Notes under the pieces: model-generated | What the model saw: the letters and a program-made list of their open reading frames with translations, nothing else | Databases searched by the model: none | What the model was told of the DNA's origin: nothing | Shown here: positions 27,702 to 35,093 of the stretch, piece by piece | Layout of the letters: every line of letters begins with the position of its first letter | Position numbering within the stretch: position 1 is the stretch's first letter | Assembly (NCBI GenBank): GCA_009392195.1 | Contig: VFGY01000024.1 | Coordinates: forward strand, 84,481-141,028 | Direction: 5' to 3' | DNA length: 56,548 bases | From: SAR202 cluster bacterium | Lineage (GTDB): Bacteria > Chloroflexota > Dehalococcoidia > Lucifugimonadales > OSU-TB39 | Made by a program: the position numbers and the translations under genes

Positions 27702-27728
27702 AGCTCTGCGCCTGCAGAGCTTTTTTTT
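27702..27728 (+). terminator. Riboswitch-linked intrinsic terminator
   Basis: Perfect 8-base-pair stem AGCTCTGC/GCAGAGCT (27702-27709/27714-27721), loop GCCT, then an uninterrupted T run to 27728. It lies between the riboswitch and btuF and is the expected expression platform. Confidence 0.9.
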
Positions 27729-27733
27729 ACAAA

Positions 27734-27772
27734 AGCTCCTTACACTTGAAAGATTTGTTTATATAAGGAGTT
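27734..27772 (+). promoter_or_regulatory. Hairpin masking the btuF ribosome-binding site
   Basis: AGCTCCTTA (27734-27742) is complementary to TAAGGAGTT (27764-27772) over nine positions with one G-U pair. It would hide AAGGAG, the ribosome-binding site 12 bases before ATG 27783. Its 5' arm overlaps the 3' arm of an alternative hairpin with the terminator (GAGCTTTT 27717-27724 with AAAAGCTC 27731-27738). Confidence 0.5.
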
Positions 27773-27782
27773 ATAAGTATCA

Positions 27783-28937
27783 ATGTTCAAAAATTTATTT
27801 ATTCTGGTTGTTTTTTTATTCCAAGCAATTTTGCTAACAACATCTTTATCGTGCACGACAACTGAGAACCTCGATAATCCTACAAATACCACTTTAGAAC
27901 AATCAAATGAGGCCAGAGAATCTGAGTTAAATAAACTTAAACAAAAATTAACCGACCAGCAAGCTGAGTTAACATCTAAATCGATAATGGTTTCAGAGCT
28001 TGAGGAAACAAGAAAAGATCTTTCTAAACAACTCTCAGAAAAAACAGATAGATTAGACGGCTTGGAAACTAAACTTACTAAATCTCAAGCGAAATTAATT
28101 GAAACTGAAAACAAACTCAATCAAGTAGAATATCCAATAGCTATAATGTCATCTGATGGCGAAATAGTCACTTTTGCATCTGCTCCTCAACGAATCATAG
28201 CTTTCGACTCAAGTGCAGTTGAAATCCTTTTTGACATTGGAGAATCGAATAAAGTAATCGCCACTCATTCATTTGCCACTCATCCATCAACTGTATCTAA
28301 CTTGCCAAAAGTAGGAGATGCTTTCAACTTGGATTTAGAAGCCATAGTAGCTTTAGAACCCGATTTAGTGTTTGTATTTTATGAAAGTAATGTCCAACCT
28401 CTCCGTAAATTAGGGCTTAAGGTACTATACATTAAAACACTTGATCATAACTTTGAAAAAACAACTGAATTAATGCGGATGTGGGGGCGTATAACCAACA
28501 ATATGGAAGGAGCATCAACCTCAATTAATGACTTTAACACTAAGATTGATATTATATCTAAAAAAGTTGATTCATCAACAAAAGGACCTCGAATATTTCA
28601 AGATATTGGAGGTCTGTGGACACCTGGTGCAAACACATTAGTTCACGAGGTATTTGAATTACTCAAAGCTGACAACATTGCTAAAGAAATAGATGGTTAT
28701 GCACAAATTAGCCCAGAGATTATTGTTGAAAAAAACCCTCAGATAATTATCACTCCAAATCCTGAGGTGTTTTTAGAAAATAAAGCATACGAAAATGTAT
28801 CTGCTGTGAAGAACAACAAAATCTATTCTCTTCAATCCGATAGTCTATCTGTACCGGGACCGAGATTTCCGGATGGAATAATAGAAATAGCAAAGTATAT
28901 GTACCCAAATAAATTTGAGGACATCAAAAATCCATGA
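27783..28937 (+). CDS. btuF: Cobalamin ABC transporter substrate-binding lipoprotein with coiled-coil insert
   Basis: A 384-residue secreted binding protein of the BtuF/FecB helical-backbone class. Residues 5-20 are a signal peptide and Cys24 in TSLSC a probable lipid-attachment site (the -3 residue is Ser, not the usual Leu). Residues about 41-115 are a heptad-rich charged coiled coil (ELNKLKQKL, ISELEETRKDLSKQL-like), and the ligand-binding domain starts near 117 (PQRIIAFDSSAVEILFDIG). That N-terminal coiled coil is not usual in BtuF. The riboswitch upstream makes corrinoid the likely cargo. It overlaps btuC by four bases. Confidence 0.87.
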   Translation: MFKNLFILVVFLFQAILLTTSLSCTTTENLDNPTNTTLEQSNEARESELNKLKQKLTDQQAELTSKSIMVSELEETRKDLSKQLSEKTDRLDGLETKLTKSQAKLIETENKLNQVEYPIAIMSSDGEIVTFASAPQRIIAFDSSAVEILFDIGESNKVIATHSFATHPSTVSNLPKVGDAFNLDLEAIVALEPDLVFVFYESNVQPLRKLGLKVLYIKTLDHNFEKTTELMRMWGRITNNMEGASTSINDFNTKIDIISKKVDSSTKGPRIFQDIGGLWTPGANTLVHEVFELLKADNIAKEIDGYAQISPEIIVEKNPQIIITPNPEVFLENKAYENVSAVKNNKIYSLQSDSLSVPGPRFPDGIIEIAKYMYPNKFEDIKNP

Positions 28938-30001
28938 CGGATATATCAAATATTGAACCTGATAATAAATATGGTTTTAAGTTCCCTGTAAAACTATTTA
29001 TTACAACAATATTCATAACTTTAGTGTTTTACATTCTTGCATGCTGCATCGGATCAGTTTATATATCACCAATAGCATTATTGAAAATATCTTTAAATCA
29101 AATACCGATATTCGATTTTGATCCCAATTGGCCAAAATCATATGAAACAATCCTGCTTAATCTAAGACTCCCGAGAGTAACTCTTGCAGCAATCGTTGGT
29201 GCCGGATTAGCTTTTTCGGGAACGATTTATCAAGGGCTATTCAAAAACCCTCTAGCAGACCCCTATCTTGTAGGAGCAGCTGCAGGAGCTGCCCTCGGGG
29301 CGACAATTGTAATATCGATTCCATCGATAACTCAGGTGAATCCTAATATTTTGCCAATTGCTGCATTCATTGGTGCAATGTCAGCAGTATTGATTTCTTA
29401 TTTTATTGCCCGCAATTCGATAGGTTTAAATTTAGGAACATTAATATTATCTGGAGTCGCAATTTCGACCCTCTTTGGAGCAATTACTACTCTATTGATG
29501 ATAAAAAGCAACCCGGATGTACGTCCCGTTTTATCATGGTTAATGGGAAGTTTAATATCATCACAATGGATACATTGCATTATTACTTTATGCTATTTGG
29601 CTCCATGTATGGTTATTGCAGTTATATACTCGAGAATGTTGAACGTAATTCAACTTCACGATAATCATGCTAAAACCCTTGGAGTTGATTTAGAAAAAGT
29701 TAAATTAACCATGATAATAACTGCAACACTAACAACTGCCGCTTGTGTATCTTTTGTGGGATTAATCGGGTTTGTTGGATTAATTTGTCCTCATGCAGTG
29801 AGACTGATCTGGTCAAAGGACTATAGAATATTGGTCCCAGCCGCTGCACTTATTGGCGCAGCATTTCTAATTGTCAGTGATACAACCGCCAGGACTATTC
29901 TTGGAACCACCGAATTGCCAATCGGGATAATAACTGCTTTTTGCGGAGTGCCGTTTTTTATTTTCCTACTTATAAAGCAACGATGGGGAACATATGGTTA
30001 A
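28934..30001 (+). CDS. btuC: Cobalamin ABC transporter permease
   Basis: A 355-residue FecCD/BtuC-family permease with about ten membrane segments. NLRLPRVTLAAIVGAGLAFSGTIYQGLFKNPLADPYLVG is the N-terminal family region (given in parts: RLPR, GAGLAFSG, GLFKNPLADP, LGxxxGA-like VGAAAGAALGA), and the cytoplasmic coupling segment FVGLICPHAVRLI matches the FVGLIVPHxxR signature. ATGA overlap with btuF and an eight-base overlap with btuD show a tightly coupled operon. Related permeases move iron siderophores, so the assignment rests on the riboswitch. Confidence 0.9.
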   Translation: MTDISNIEPDNKYGFKFPVKLFITTIFITLVFYILACCIGSVYISPIALLKISLNQIPIFDFDPNWPKSYETILLNLRLPRVTLAAIVGAGLAFSGTIYQGLFKNPLADPYLVGAAAGAALGATIVISIPSITQVNPNILPIAAFIGAMSAVLISYFIARNSIGLNLGTLILSGVAISTLFGAITTLLMIKSNPDVRPVLSWLMGSLISSQWIHCIITLCYLAPCMVIAVIYSRMLNVIQLHDNHAKTLGVDLEKVKLTMIITATLTTAACVSFVGLIGFVGLICPHAVRLIWSKDYRILVPAAALIGAAFLIVSDTTARTILGTTELPIGIITAFCGVPFFIFLLIKQRWGTYG

Positions 30002-30779
30002 TCCGATTATAAAAATGTCTGAAATAGAATATTCTTTCGAAAACAAAGCAATTCTAAACAAAATTAATATTCAGATTAAGCAAAAAGAAATACTAGGAAT
30101 TGTCGGACCTAATGGGTCAGGTAAAACGACTGTTTTTAATATTTTATGTGGCTTAATAAAACCTACTAAAGGGAATATTTTTATTGATGGCATAAACATT
30201 AATAATCTTTCGATAACCCAAAAATCAAAACTAATTGCTTTAGCACCACAAAACACCATCTTCCCTGAAGATATATCAGTATTTGAATTAACAGTAATGG
30301 GCAGGAATCCATATATGAACTTACTTTCTTGGGAATCCTTAGATGATAACGAATTAGCAGTCCAGTACATTAATAGGGTTGGTATATTGCAATTAGCATC
30401 AAAAAAATTAAAACATATATCTGGAGGTGAAAGACAACTAGCATTAATAGCTATGGTGCTTTGTCAAGAAACTCCAATAATTCTACTTGATGAACCAACA
30501 TCAAATCTCGACATCAAAAATCAATTGCACATAATGGACAATATCAACGCAATTAGAGAATCTTCAAATAAAACAATACTGATCAACTTACATGATCTTA
30601 ATTTAGCTGCCAAATATTGTGACAAAATAATTTTTTTAAAAAATGGTACAGTGTTCAGTCAAGGCACACCATATGAAGTTATTACTTCCGAAAATATTCG
30701 AAATGTATACGGTATTTCTGCCAATGTACTAAACTCATCCACACACCCTATCGTCCAACCATTATCAAAAATTCCCTAA
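29994..30779 (+). CDS. btuD: Cobalamin ABC transporter ATPase
   Basis: A 261-residue ABC ATPase with Walker A GPNGSGKTT, Q-loop region LAPQNT, signature SGGERQLALIAM and Walker B IILLDEPTSNLD, plus the switch His in LHDLNLA. It is the last of the three transport genes. Together btuF-btuC-btuD would import corrinoids; no cobalamin biosynthesis gene is in the window. Confidence 0.93.
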   Translation: MVNPIIKMSEIEYSFENKAILNKINIQIKQKEILGIVGPNGSGKTTVFNILCGLIKPTKGNIFIDGININNLSITQKSKLIALAPQNTIFPEDISVFELTVMGRNPYMNLLSWESLDDNELAVQYINRVGILQLASKKLKHISGGERQLALIAMVLCQETPIILLDEPTSNLDIKNQLHIMDNINAIRESSNKTILINLHDLNLAAKYCDKIIFLKNGTVFSQGTPYEVITSENIRNVYGISANVLNSSTHPIVQPLSKIP

Positions 30780-30842
30780 TCTTTGTACGTAGTCAAAACA
30801 AGAATCAAATTTCAAATAAAACAGGTTTTATAAGATGTTATT

Positions 30843-30860
30843 GGCATGTATGGCATGTAT
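30843..30860 (+). repeat. Perfect tandem repeat GGCATGTAT x2
   Basis: Two directly adjacent 9-base copies, the second merging into TATAAT (30858-30863), which is a candidate -10 box for plsY. They could be an activator or repressor half-site pair. Confidence 0.5.
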
Positions 30861-30903
30861 AATATTACTTCTCCTGAATTCATTTAATTAAAGGCAAAGA
30901 TAT

Positions 30904-31575
30904 TTGTTTGATTTAAATTTCATCAATTTACTAGTTAAATTACTAGCGGTAACTATAATTGGATATTGTATTGGTTCGATACCAATATGCCACCTCATTA
31001 GTAAGAGAAGAGGATTAAACATAGTAGAAGTTGGTTCCCGTTTGGCAGGATCATCAAATGTAACCCGTAATTTAGGGGTACTGCTAGGTTGTGCAGCGTT
31101 CGTTGGTGATTTTTTTAAAGGAATTTTAACTATCAGCATATGCTTTTTCATAGGATTAGATGGGAACTTAATACTTTTACCATTAATCGCCTCAATTGCC
31201 GGTCACTGCAAACCGATTTTTGCTAGGTTCAAAGGCGGTGATGGAATGGCATTATTAGCAGGCTCCACACTAGCAATATTTGAAATATATTCAGTAATGG
31301 CAATAATAGTTGCCTTATTAATTGCTTTTGGAACTCAGAAACTAAAACATGTATCATCACTAGTGGGTTTTATAACTGGATACCTAATATTAGCTATCAC
31401 TAGTCTCACCTTGAATCAACATAGTTTAGTTTTTATTATTGGCTACGGAGGAGTGGCTGGATTAATACTCGCATACGCTATTAACGGTCATAGAAGTAGA
31501 AACTCATCTGCAGTTACCGAGTGGGACAACGTTGAAAATCAAATGGAACCTTCTCGGGAATCTAGGAATCTTTGA
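30904..31575 (+). CDS. plsY: PlsY-like glycerol-3-phosphate acyltransferase, divergent
   Basis: A 223-residue polytopic membrane protein of the PlsY family, which acylates glycerol-3-phosphate with acyl-phosphate at the first step of phospholipid synthesis. Motif 1 is intact (IGYCIGSIPICHLISK). Motif 2 reads VGSRLAGSSNVTRNLG instead of GSGNxGATNVxRxxG, and motif 3 reads GHCKPIFARFKGGDGMA, with Asp in place of the usual Lys of GGKG. It may therefore be a paralogue with changed function rather than the housekeeping enzyme. The start is a TTG at 30904 with AAAGG about nine bases before it. It follows btuD by 124 bases. Confidence 0.8.
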   Translation: MFDLNFINLLVKLLAVTIIGYCIGSIPICHLISKRRGLNIVEVGSRLAGSSNVTRNLGVLLGCAAFVGDFFKGILTISICFFIGLDGNLILLPLIASIAGHCKPIFARFKGGDGMALLAGSTLAIFEIYSVMAIIVALLIAFGTQKLKHVSSLVGFITGYLILAITSLTLNQHSLVFIIGYGGVAGLILAYAINGHRSRNSSAVTEWDNVENQMEPSRESRNL

Positions 31576-31583
31576 AATCAATT

Positions 31584-32180
31584 TTATAATTTATTTTGGA
31601 AATCTCTAGAAACATTGACGGCCTCTTCGACGAGCGATTTATCAAACTTTATCTCGGTTGTTCCAATTTCAATTTTGCTTACAAGCGCTATTTTAACTGA
31701 CATAATCAACTCCAATAACCCCTCCAATAATTCATTTTCTCTCATAGTCAAAGAATCTGTCCTACCATAAATTTCTGCAACCCTATTCAATTCAATTGCA
31801 CCCATACGGGTAGCAGTACTAAATTCAATTAAATCTTCACTATATAAAGGTGAAATATCAGCTACAGCCAAAAAGCTCAAATGTCTAGAAGCTTCAGCTA
31901 TTTGTTTGATTGTTGTATCAAAAAGTCTAGCGGTTGTTTCTTTATCTTCTTGAGCAGATAAAGCTTGTATCATATTACCCTCAGCAGCGATTAACTCAGA
32001 ACCGATACTTTCCACAACAAAAATCAATGTTTGGTCTACCTTATTATCCAAATCATCGTTTCTAATCCAAAGATAGGTGGTTGTAGCTATGAATACTATT
32101 GCTAAGAATACTAAAATTGAAGAAACCCCATACAACAATTTGTCTGGGCTCAATTTATTTTCAGTTGATTTGGCGGCCAT
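31584..32180 (-). CDS. Membrane-anchored protein of unknown function (198 aa)
   Basis: No family recognised. A basic N-terminus and one membrane helix (about residues 17-37, YGVSSILVFLAIVFIATTTYLW) precede an extracytoplasmic, almost entirely helical domain (residues about 45-198) with no cysteine. This resembles the sensor-like helical bundles of bacterial signalling proteins (4HB_MCP type), but with no signalling domain attached. A GGGAG ribosome-binding site precedes ATG 32180. It follows fmt in the same direction. Confidence 0.75.
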   Translation of the reverse strand: MAAKSTENKLSPDKLLYGVSSILVFLAIVFIATTTYLWIRNDDLDNKVDQTLIFVVESIGSELIAAEGNMIQALSAQEDKETTARLFDTTIKQIAEASRHLSFLAVADISPLYSEDLIEFSTATRMGAIELNRVAEIYGRTDSLTMRENELLEGLLELIMSVKIALVSKIEIGTTEIKFDKSLVEEAVNVSRDFQNKL

Positions 32181-32258
32181 TAAAAAATCTCCCTTCTATT
32201 GATTCAAATTGATAGTTACTTCACAGAATTTAATTTGACTTAAGATGAATTACGATAC

Positions 32259-33188
32259 TTATATTAAAATATCTTTTTCAAAATCTGGATAACCTACCAT
32301 AAATTCTTTCGCCGAAACAGGCTGCTTCCCTTCAATTTGTAAGTTTTTGATCTCTAAAACACCTTTACCTGTACCTACATATAACCCATCAAGAACCGAC
32401 CCCCAAAGTTTACCAAGATGTTTTTTTGCAACTAAGTCATTGATTGTAACAGATAGTAATTTAAAGTTTTTCCCCCTCCAAGTTGAAAATGTTCCGGGCC
32501 AAGGGGAATATGCTCTTACCTTCCTAAAAATTGATTGTGCATCTTCATTCCATTGAATTCTTCCATCTTGTTTTACAATTTTTTGTGTGTAACTAACTTG
32601 TATTTCATCTTGTTGAGTTAAATTTATTGAACCATCTGTCCACAAAGGAATCAAGTCAACCAACATTCCAGCACCAATATTGAACAATTTACTCGTCAAA
32701 TTATCTGCTGTATCTGTCGTTCCTATCTCAACTCTTTTCTGCTGCAATATTGGACCGGTATCAAACCCTTCATCCATAAGCATAATAGATACACCAGTAA
32801 AACGATCCCCATTTAAAATAGCTGAACTGACAGGCGATGGACCTCTGTATTTAGGGAGTAGCGAGGGGTGTATATTTAAACACCCATACACAGGTAGTTT
32901 AATAATTTGGTTTGGGACTAATAAACCATATCCTACTAATACAATTAAATCGGGTTTTAATTTACTAAAATCCTCCAACACATCGCCATTTGTTAAATCA
33001 ACCGGAGTCAATACTGGCAAACCGTTTGTTAAAGCAAACTCTTTTAAAGGGTGGGGGGTTAATACTTTACTTCTACCAACCCTACCATCGGGTTTTGTAC
33101 ATACACCTACAATATTCAAGCCTGAAGTAATGATTAATTTACATACTTCAACAGAATAAGATGAAGTACCCATGAAGATAATTCTCAA
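32259..33188 (-). CDS. fmt: Methionyl-tRNA formyltransferase
   Basis: A 309-residue enzyme that formylates initiator Met-tRNA using 10-formyl-THF. The hydrolase-like N-terminal domain begins RIIFMGTSSYSVEV and has the catalytic Asn-His segment NIHPSLLPKYRGPSPV, and SIMLMDEGFDTGPILQQ follows. The C-terminal domain (about 205-309) binds the tRNA (FRKVRAYSPWPGTFSTW). ATG at 33188. It lies 115 bases downstream of the selenoprotein gene. Confidence 0.95.
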   Translation of the reverse strand: MRIIFMGTSSYSVEVCKLIITSGLNIVGVCTKPDGRVGRSKVLTPHPLKEFALTNGLPVLTPVDLTNGDVLEDFSKLKPDLIVLVGYGLLVPNQIIKLPVYGCLNIHPSLLPKYRGPSPVSSAILNGDRFTGVSIMLMDEGFDTGPILQQKRVEIGTTDTADNLTSKLFNIGAGMLVDLIPLWTDGSINLTQQDEIQVSYTQKIVKQDGRIQWNEDAQSIFRKVRAYSPWPGTFSTWRGKNFKLLSVTINDLVAKKHLGKLWGSVLDGLYVGTGKGVLEIKNLQIEGKQPVSAKEFMVGYPDFEKDILI

Positions 33189-33302
33189 TTAACTACACAT
33201 CCCAATAAAATTTAAAAAACTTCATGGAAGCACGACCCAAAGGTGTAAGTCGACCATTCCTATCTCCATAATAAGCAGATTTATCTATTTCAACAGCTAC
33301 TA

Positions 33303-33578
33303 TTACATAGCAGCTATTTTATTCTTGATAACCGCTCTCATTTTCTTAACTCGGTCAAGATCAGGATGTTTACCATCTTCTTCACTTTTATCGTATATTT
33401 TCTCTCCATCCACATATACTTTCAAAACACCCTTATCACCAGGAGTGATAGTTATCGAAAGGAGATTTCCTCCTTCAGCAAAAAATTCCGCAGTCATCCA
33501 GACTGCCTCACCATGATAACTTCAAGGGACGCAGTATATAATCTCTACGGGTATAGTTCCGTCTACAGTTATAGCCAT
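33303..33578 (-). CDS. SelW/Rdx-family selenoprotein with in-frame TGA (selenocysteine)
   Basis: Reading through one TGA gives 91 residues. ATG 33578 has AGGA seven bases upstream. Codons 16-19 spell Cys-Val-Pro-TGA at 33524-33522 in YCVPUSYHGE, the CxxU redox motif at the end of the first beta strand in thioredoxin-like Rdx (SelW/SelT/SelH) proteins. After the TGA the frame stays open for 72 codons and has family features (FAEGGNLLSITITPG, GVLKVYVDGEKIYDKS). Ordinary gene callers would start at ATG 33497 and lose the redox site. A SECIS-like hairpin begins 15 bases after the TGA. The role is probably thiol redox; the partner is unknown. Sec machinery (selA, selB, selD, selC) is not in this window. 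Confidence 0.88.
33490..33506 (-). promoter_or_regulatory. Bacterial SECIS-like hairpin
   Basis: On the minus strand GCAGTC/GACTGC (33506-33501/33495-33490) forms a perfect six-base-pair stem with loop TGGAT (33500-33496). The second loop base is G, at position +23 after the TGA. The bacterial SECIS rule, as I know it, wants a G in the first two loop bases, 16-37 nt from the UGA. SelB would bind it to direct Sec insertion. Confidence 0.75.
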
Positions 33579-33610
33579 AATTACATCCTATTTGATTAAT
33601 TTTATCGTCG

Positions 33611-33616
33611 ATTATA
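33611..33616 (-). promoter_or_regulatory. Candidate -10 box for the selenoprotein gene
   Basis: TATAAT on the minus strand in the gap after the gltD stop (33643); the -35 position (TAAACC) is poor, so the gene may also be read from the glt transcript. Confidence 0.35.
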
Positions 33617-33642
33617 CACCAATTTAAAATAATGGTTTAACT

Positions 33643-35082
33643 CTATTGGCATTTTTCTTTATTGGAAAGAAATTTATTAATACCTGTAGCGGCTTTTCTA
33701 CCCTCAGCTATAGCCCAAACCACTAAAGATTGTCCTCTTACCATGTCTCCAGCTGCAAACACGCCATTAACATTAGTCATTTTATTTTGATCTGTTATAA
33801 CATTACCTTTTTCACTAACATTGACTCCTAACTGCCCTATTGGACCCTTTTTTTCAGGATGTAAAAACCCCATCGCTAACAAAACCAAATCTACATTCAA
33901 TTCAAATTTACTATTAGGTACGATTTGCATACTTGGAGAAGTAGAATTATTAGATTCATTATCCCATTTTACTTTAACGCATTCCATTTTCTCCAATTTA
34001 CCATTTTTCCCTGTAAAGGACGTTGTCATAATCTCATAATCTCGAATCCCACCTTCTTCATGTGAAGATGAAGTCCTCATTATCATTGGCCATTCAGGCC
34101 ATGGGTTTGAATCGATTCTTACTTGAGGTGGCTTTGGCATGATTTCAAATTGATGAATCTGATCCGCTCCTTGCCTAATTGTAGTTCCAAGGCAATCAGA
34201 CCCTGTATCTCCACCTCCTAAAATCACAACCTTTTTCCCCGCTGCAGTAATTGATGGGTTCAAAGTCCTATTGCTAGCTATTGCTGAGTTTTGCGAAGTC
34301 AAATAGTCCATTGCGAAATAAATCCCATCTAAATCTCTACCTGGCACATTAAGATCTCTAGGGACTGTTGAACCACTCGCCAAACATATTGCATCGAATT
34401 TTTGAAATAATTCATCCGAATTTATATCTACGCCTACTGAAACACCAGTTTTAAAAACAACACCTTCTTTTTCCATTTGATTAATCCTACGATTAACAAT
34501 ATCTTTATCTAATTTAAAATCTGGAATTCCAAAACGTAATAATCCACCAGGTTCAGGCGATCTCTCAAAAACAGTAGTTGCGTGACCAGCTCGATTAATT
34601 AACTGTGCAGCAGCTAAACCTGAAGGCCCTGACCCGATAACTGCAACAGTCTTGCCTGATCTTTCGATTGGTTTAATTGGCTTAATCCAACCTTCTTTCC
34701 ACCCTCTATCTGCGATAGCTTTTTCAATATGTTCAATTGCTACCGAATCAGAATTTATATTTAAAACACAAGATGCTTCGCAGGGAGCAGGGCAAATTCT
34801 ACCAGTAAATTCAGGAAAGTTATTAGTCGAATGTAAAATATTTAATGCGTTTTCCCATTCTCCTAGATAAACCATGTGGTTCCAGTCAGGAATAATATTC
34901 CCCAAAGGACAACCACTATGACAAAAAGGAACTGAACAATCCATACATCTAGCACCTTGCTCAGATGCTTCCTTATCGCTCCAATGATTTTGAAATTCTT
35001 TGAAGTCTTTTATTCGTTCATTTACGGAATTTTTACTCGGCAATTCCCTATTAAACTCTATAAATCCTGTAATTTTGCCCAA
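33643..35082 (-). CDS. gltD: Glutamate synthase small subunit
   Basis: The 479-residue beta subunit passes NADPH electrons to GltB. The N-terminal Fe-S region has CMDCSVPFCHSGCPLGN and CPAPCEASC cysteine clusters, the FAD site is VIGSGPSGLAAAQL and the NADPH site VILGGGDTGSDC, with AAGDMVRGQSLVVWAIAEGR at the end. It follows gltB by 11 bases, so the two subunits are coupled. Typical length and order. Confidence 0.96.
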   Translation of the reverse strand: MGKITGFIEFNRELPSKNSVNERIKDFKEFQNHWSDKEASEQGARCMDCSVPFCHSGCPLGNIIPDWNHMVYLGEWENALNILHSTNNFPEFTGRICPAPCEASCVLNINSDSVAIEHIEKAIADRGWKEGWIKPIKPIERSGKTVAVIGSGPSGLAAAQLINRAGHATTVFERSPEPGGLLRFGIPDFKLDKDIVNRRINQMEKEGVVFKTGVSVGVDINSDELFQKFDAICLASGSTVPRDLNVPGRDLDGIYFAMDYLTSQNSAIASNRTLNPSITAAGKKVVILGGGDTGSDCLGTTIRQGADQIHQFEIMPKPPQVRIDSNPWPEWPMIMRTSSSHEEGGIRDYEIMTTSFTGKNGKLEKMECVKVKWDNESNNSTSPSMQIVPNSKFELNVDLVLLAMGFLHPEKKGPIGQLGVNVSEKGNVITDQNKMTNVNGVFAAGDMVRGQSLVVWAIAEGRKAATGINKFLSNKEKCQ

Positions 35083-35093
35083 TTTTCAATATC

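Noticed and set aside
33193-33312. Protein-like open frame on the minus strand between the selenoprotein and fmt (AVEIDKSAYYGDRNGRL ...)
   Set aside because: It has no ATG, GTG or TTG in a usable place and no ribosome-binding site, and it is out of frame with both neighbours. It may be a remnant, but I cannot support a gene.
33303-33497. Reading the short 64-residue frame from ATG 33497 as the whole gene
   Set aside because: It lacks the CxxU motif and first beta strand of the Rdx fold, has no ribosome-binding site, and lies wholly within the read-through frame.
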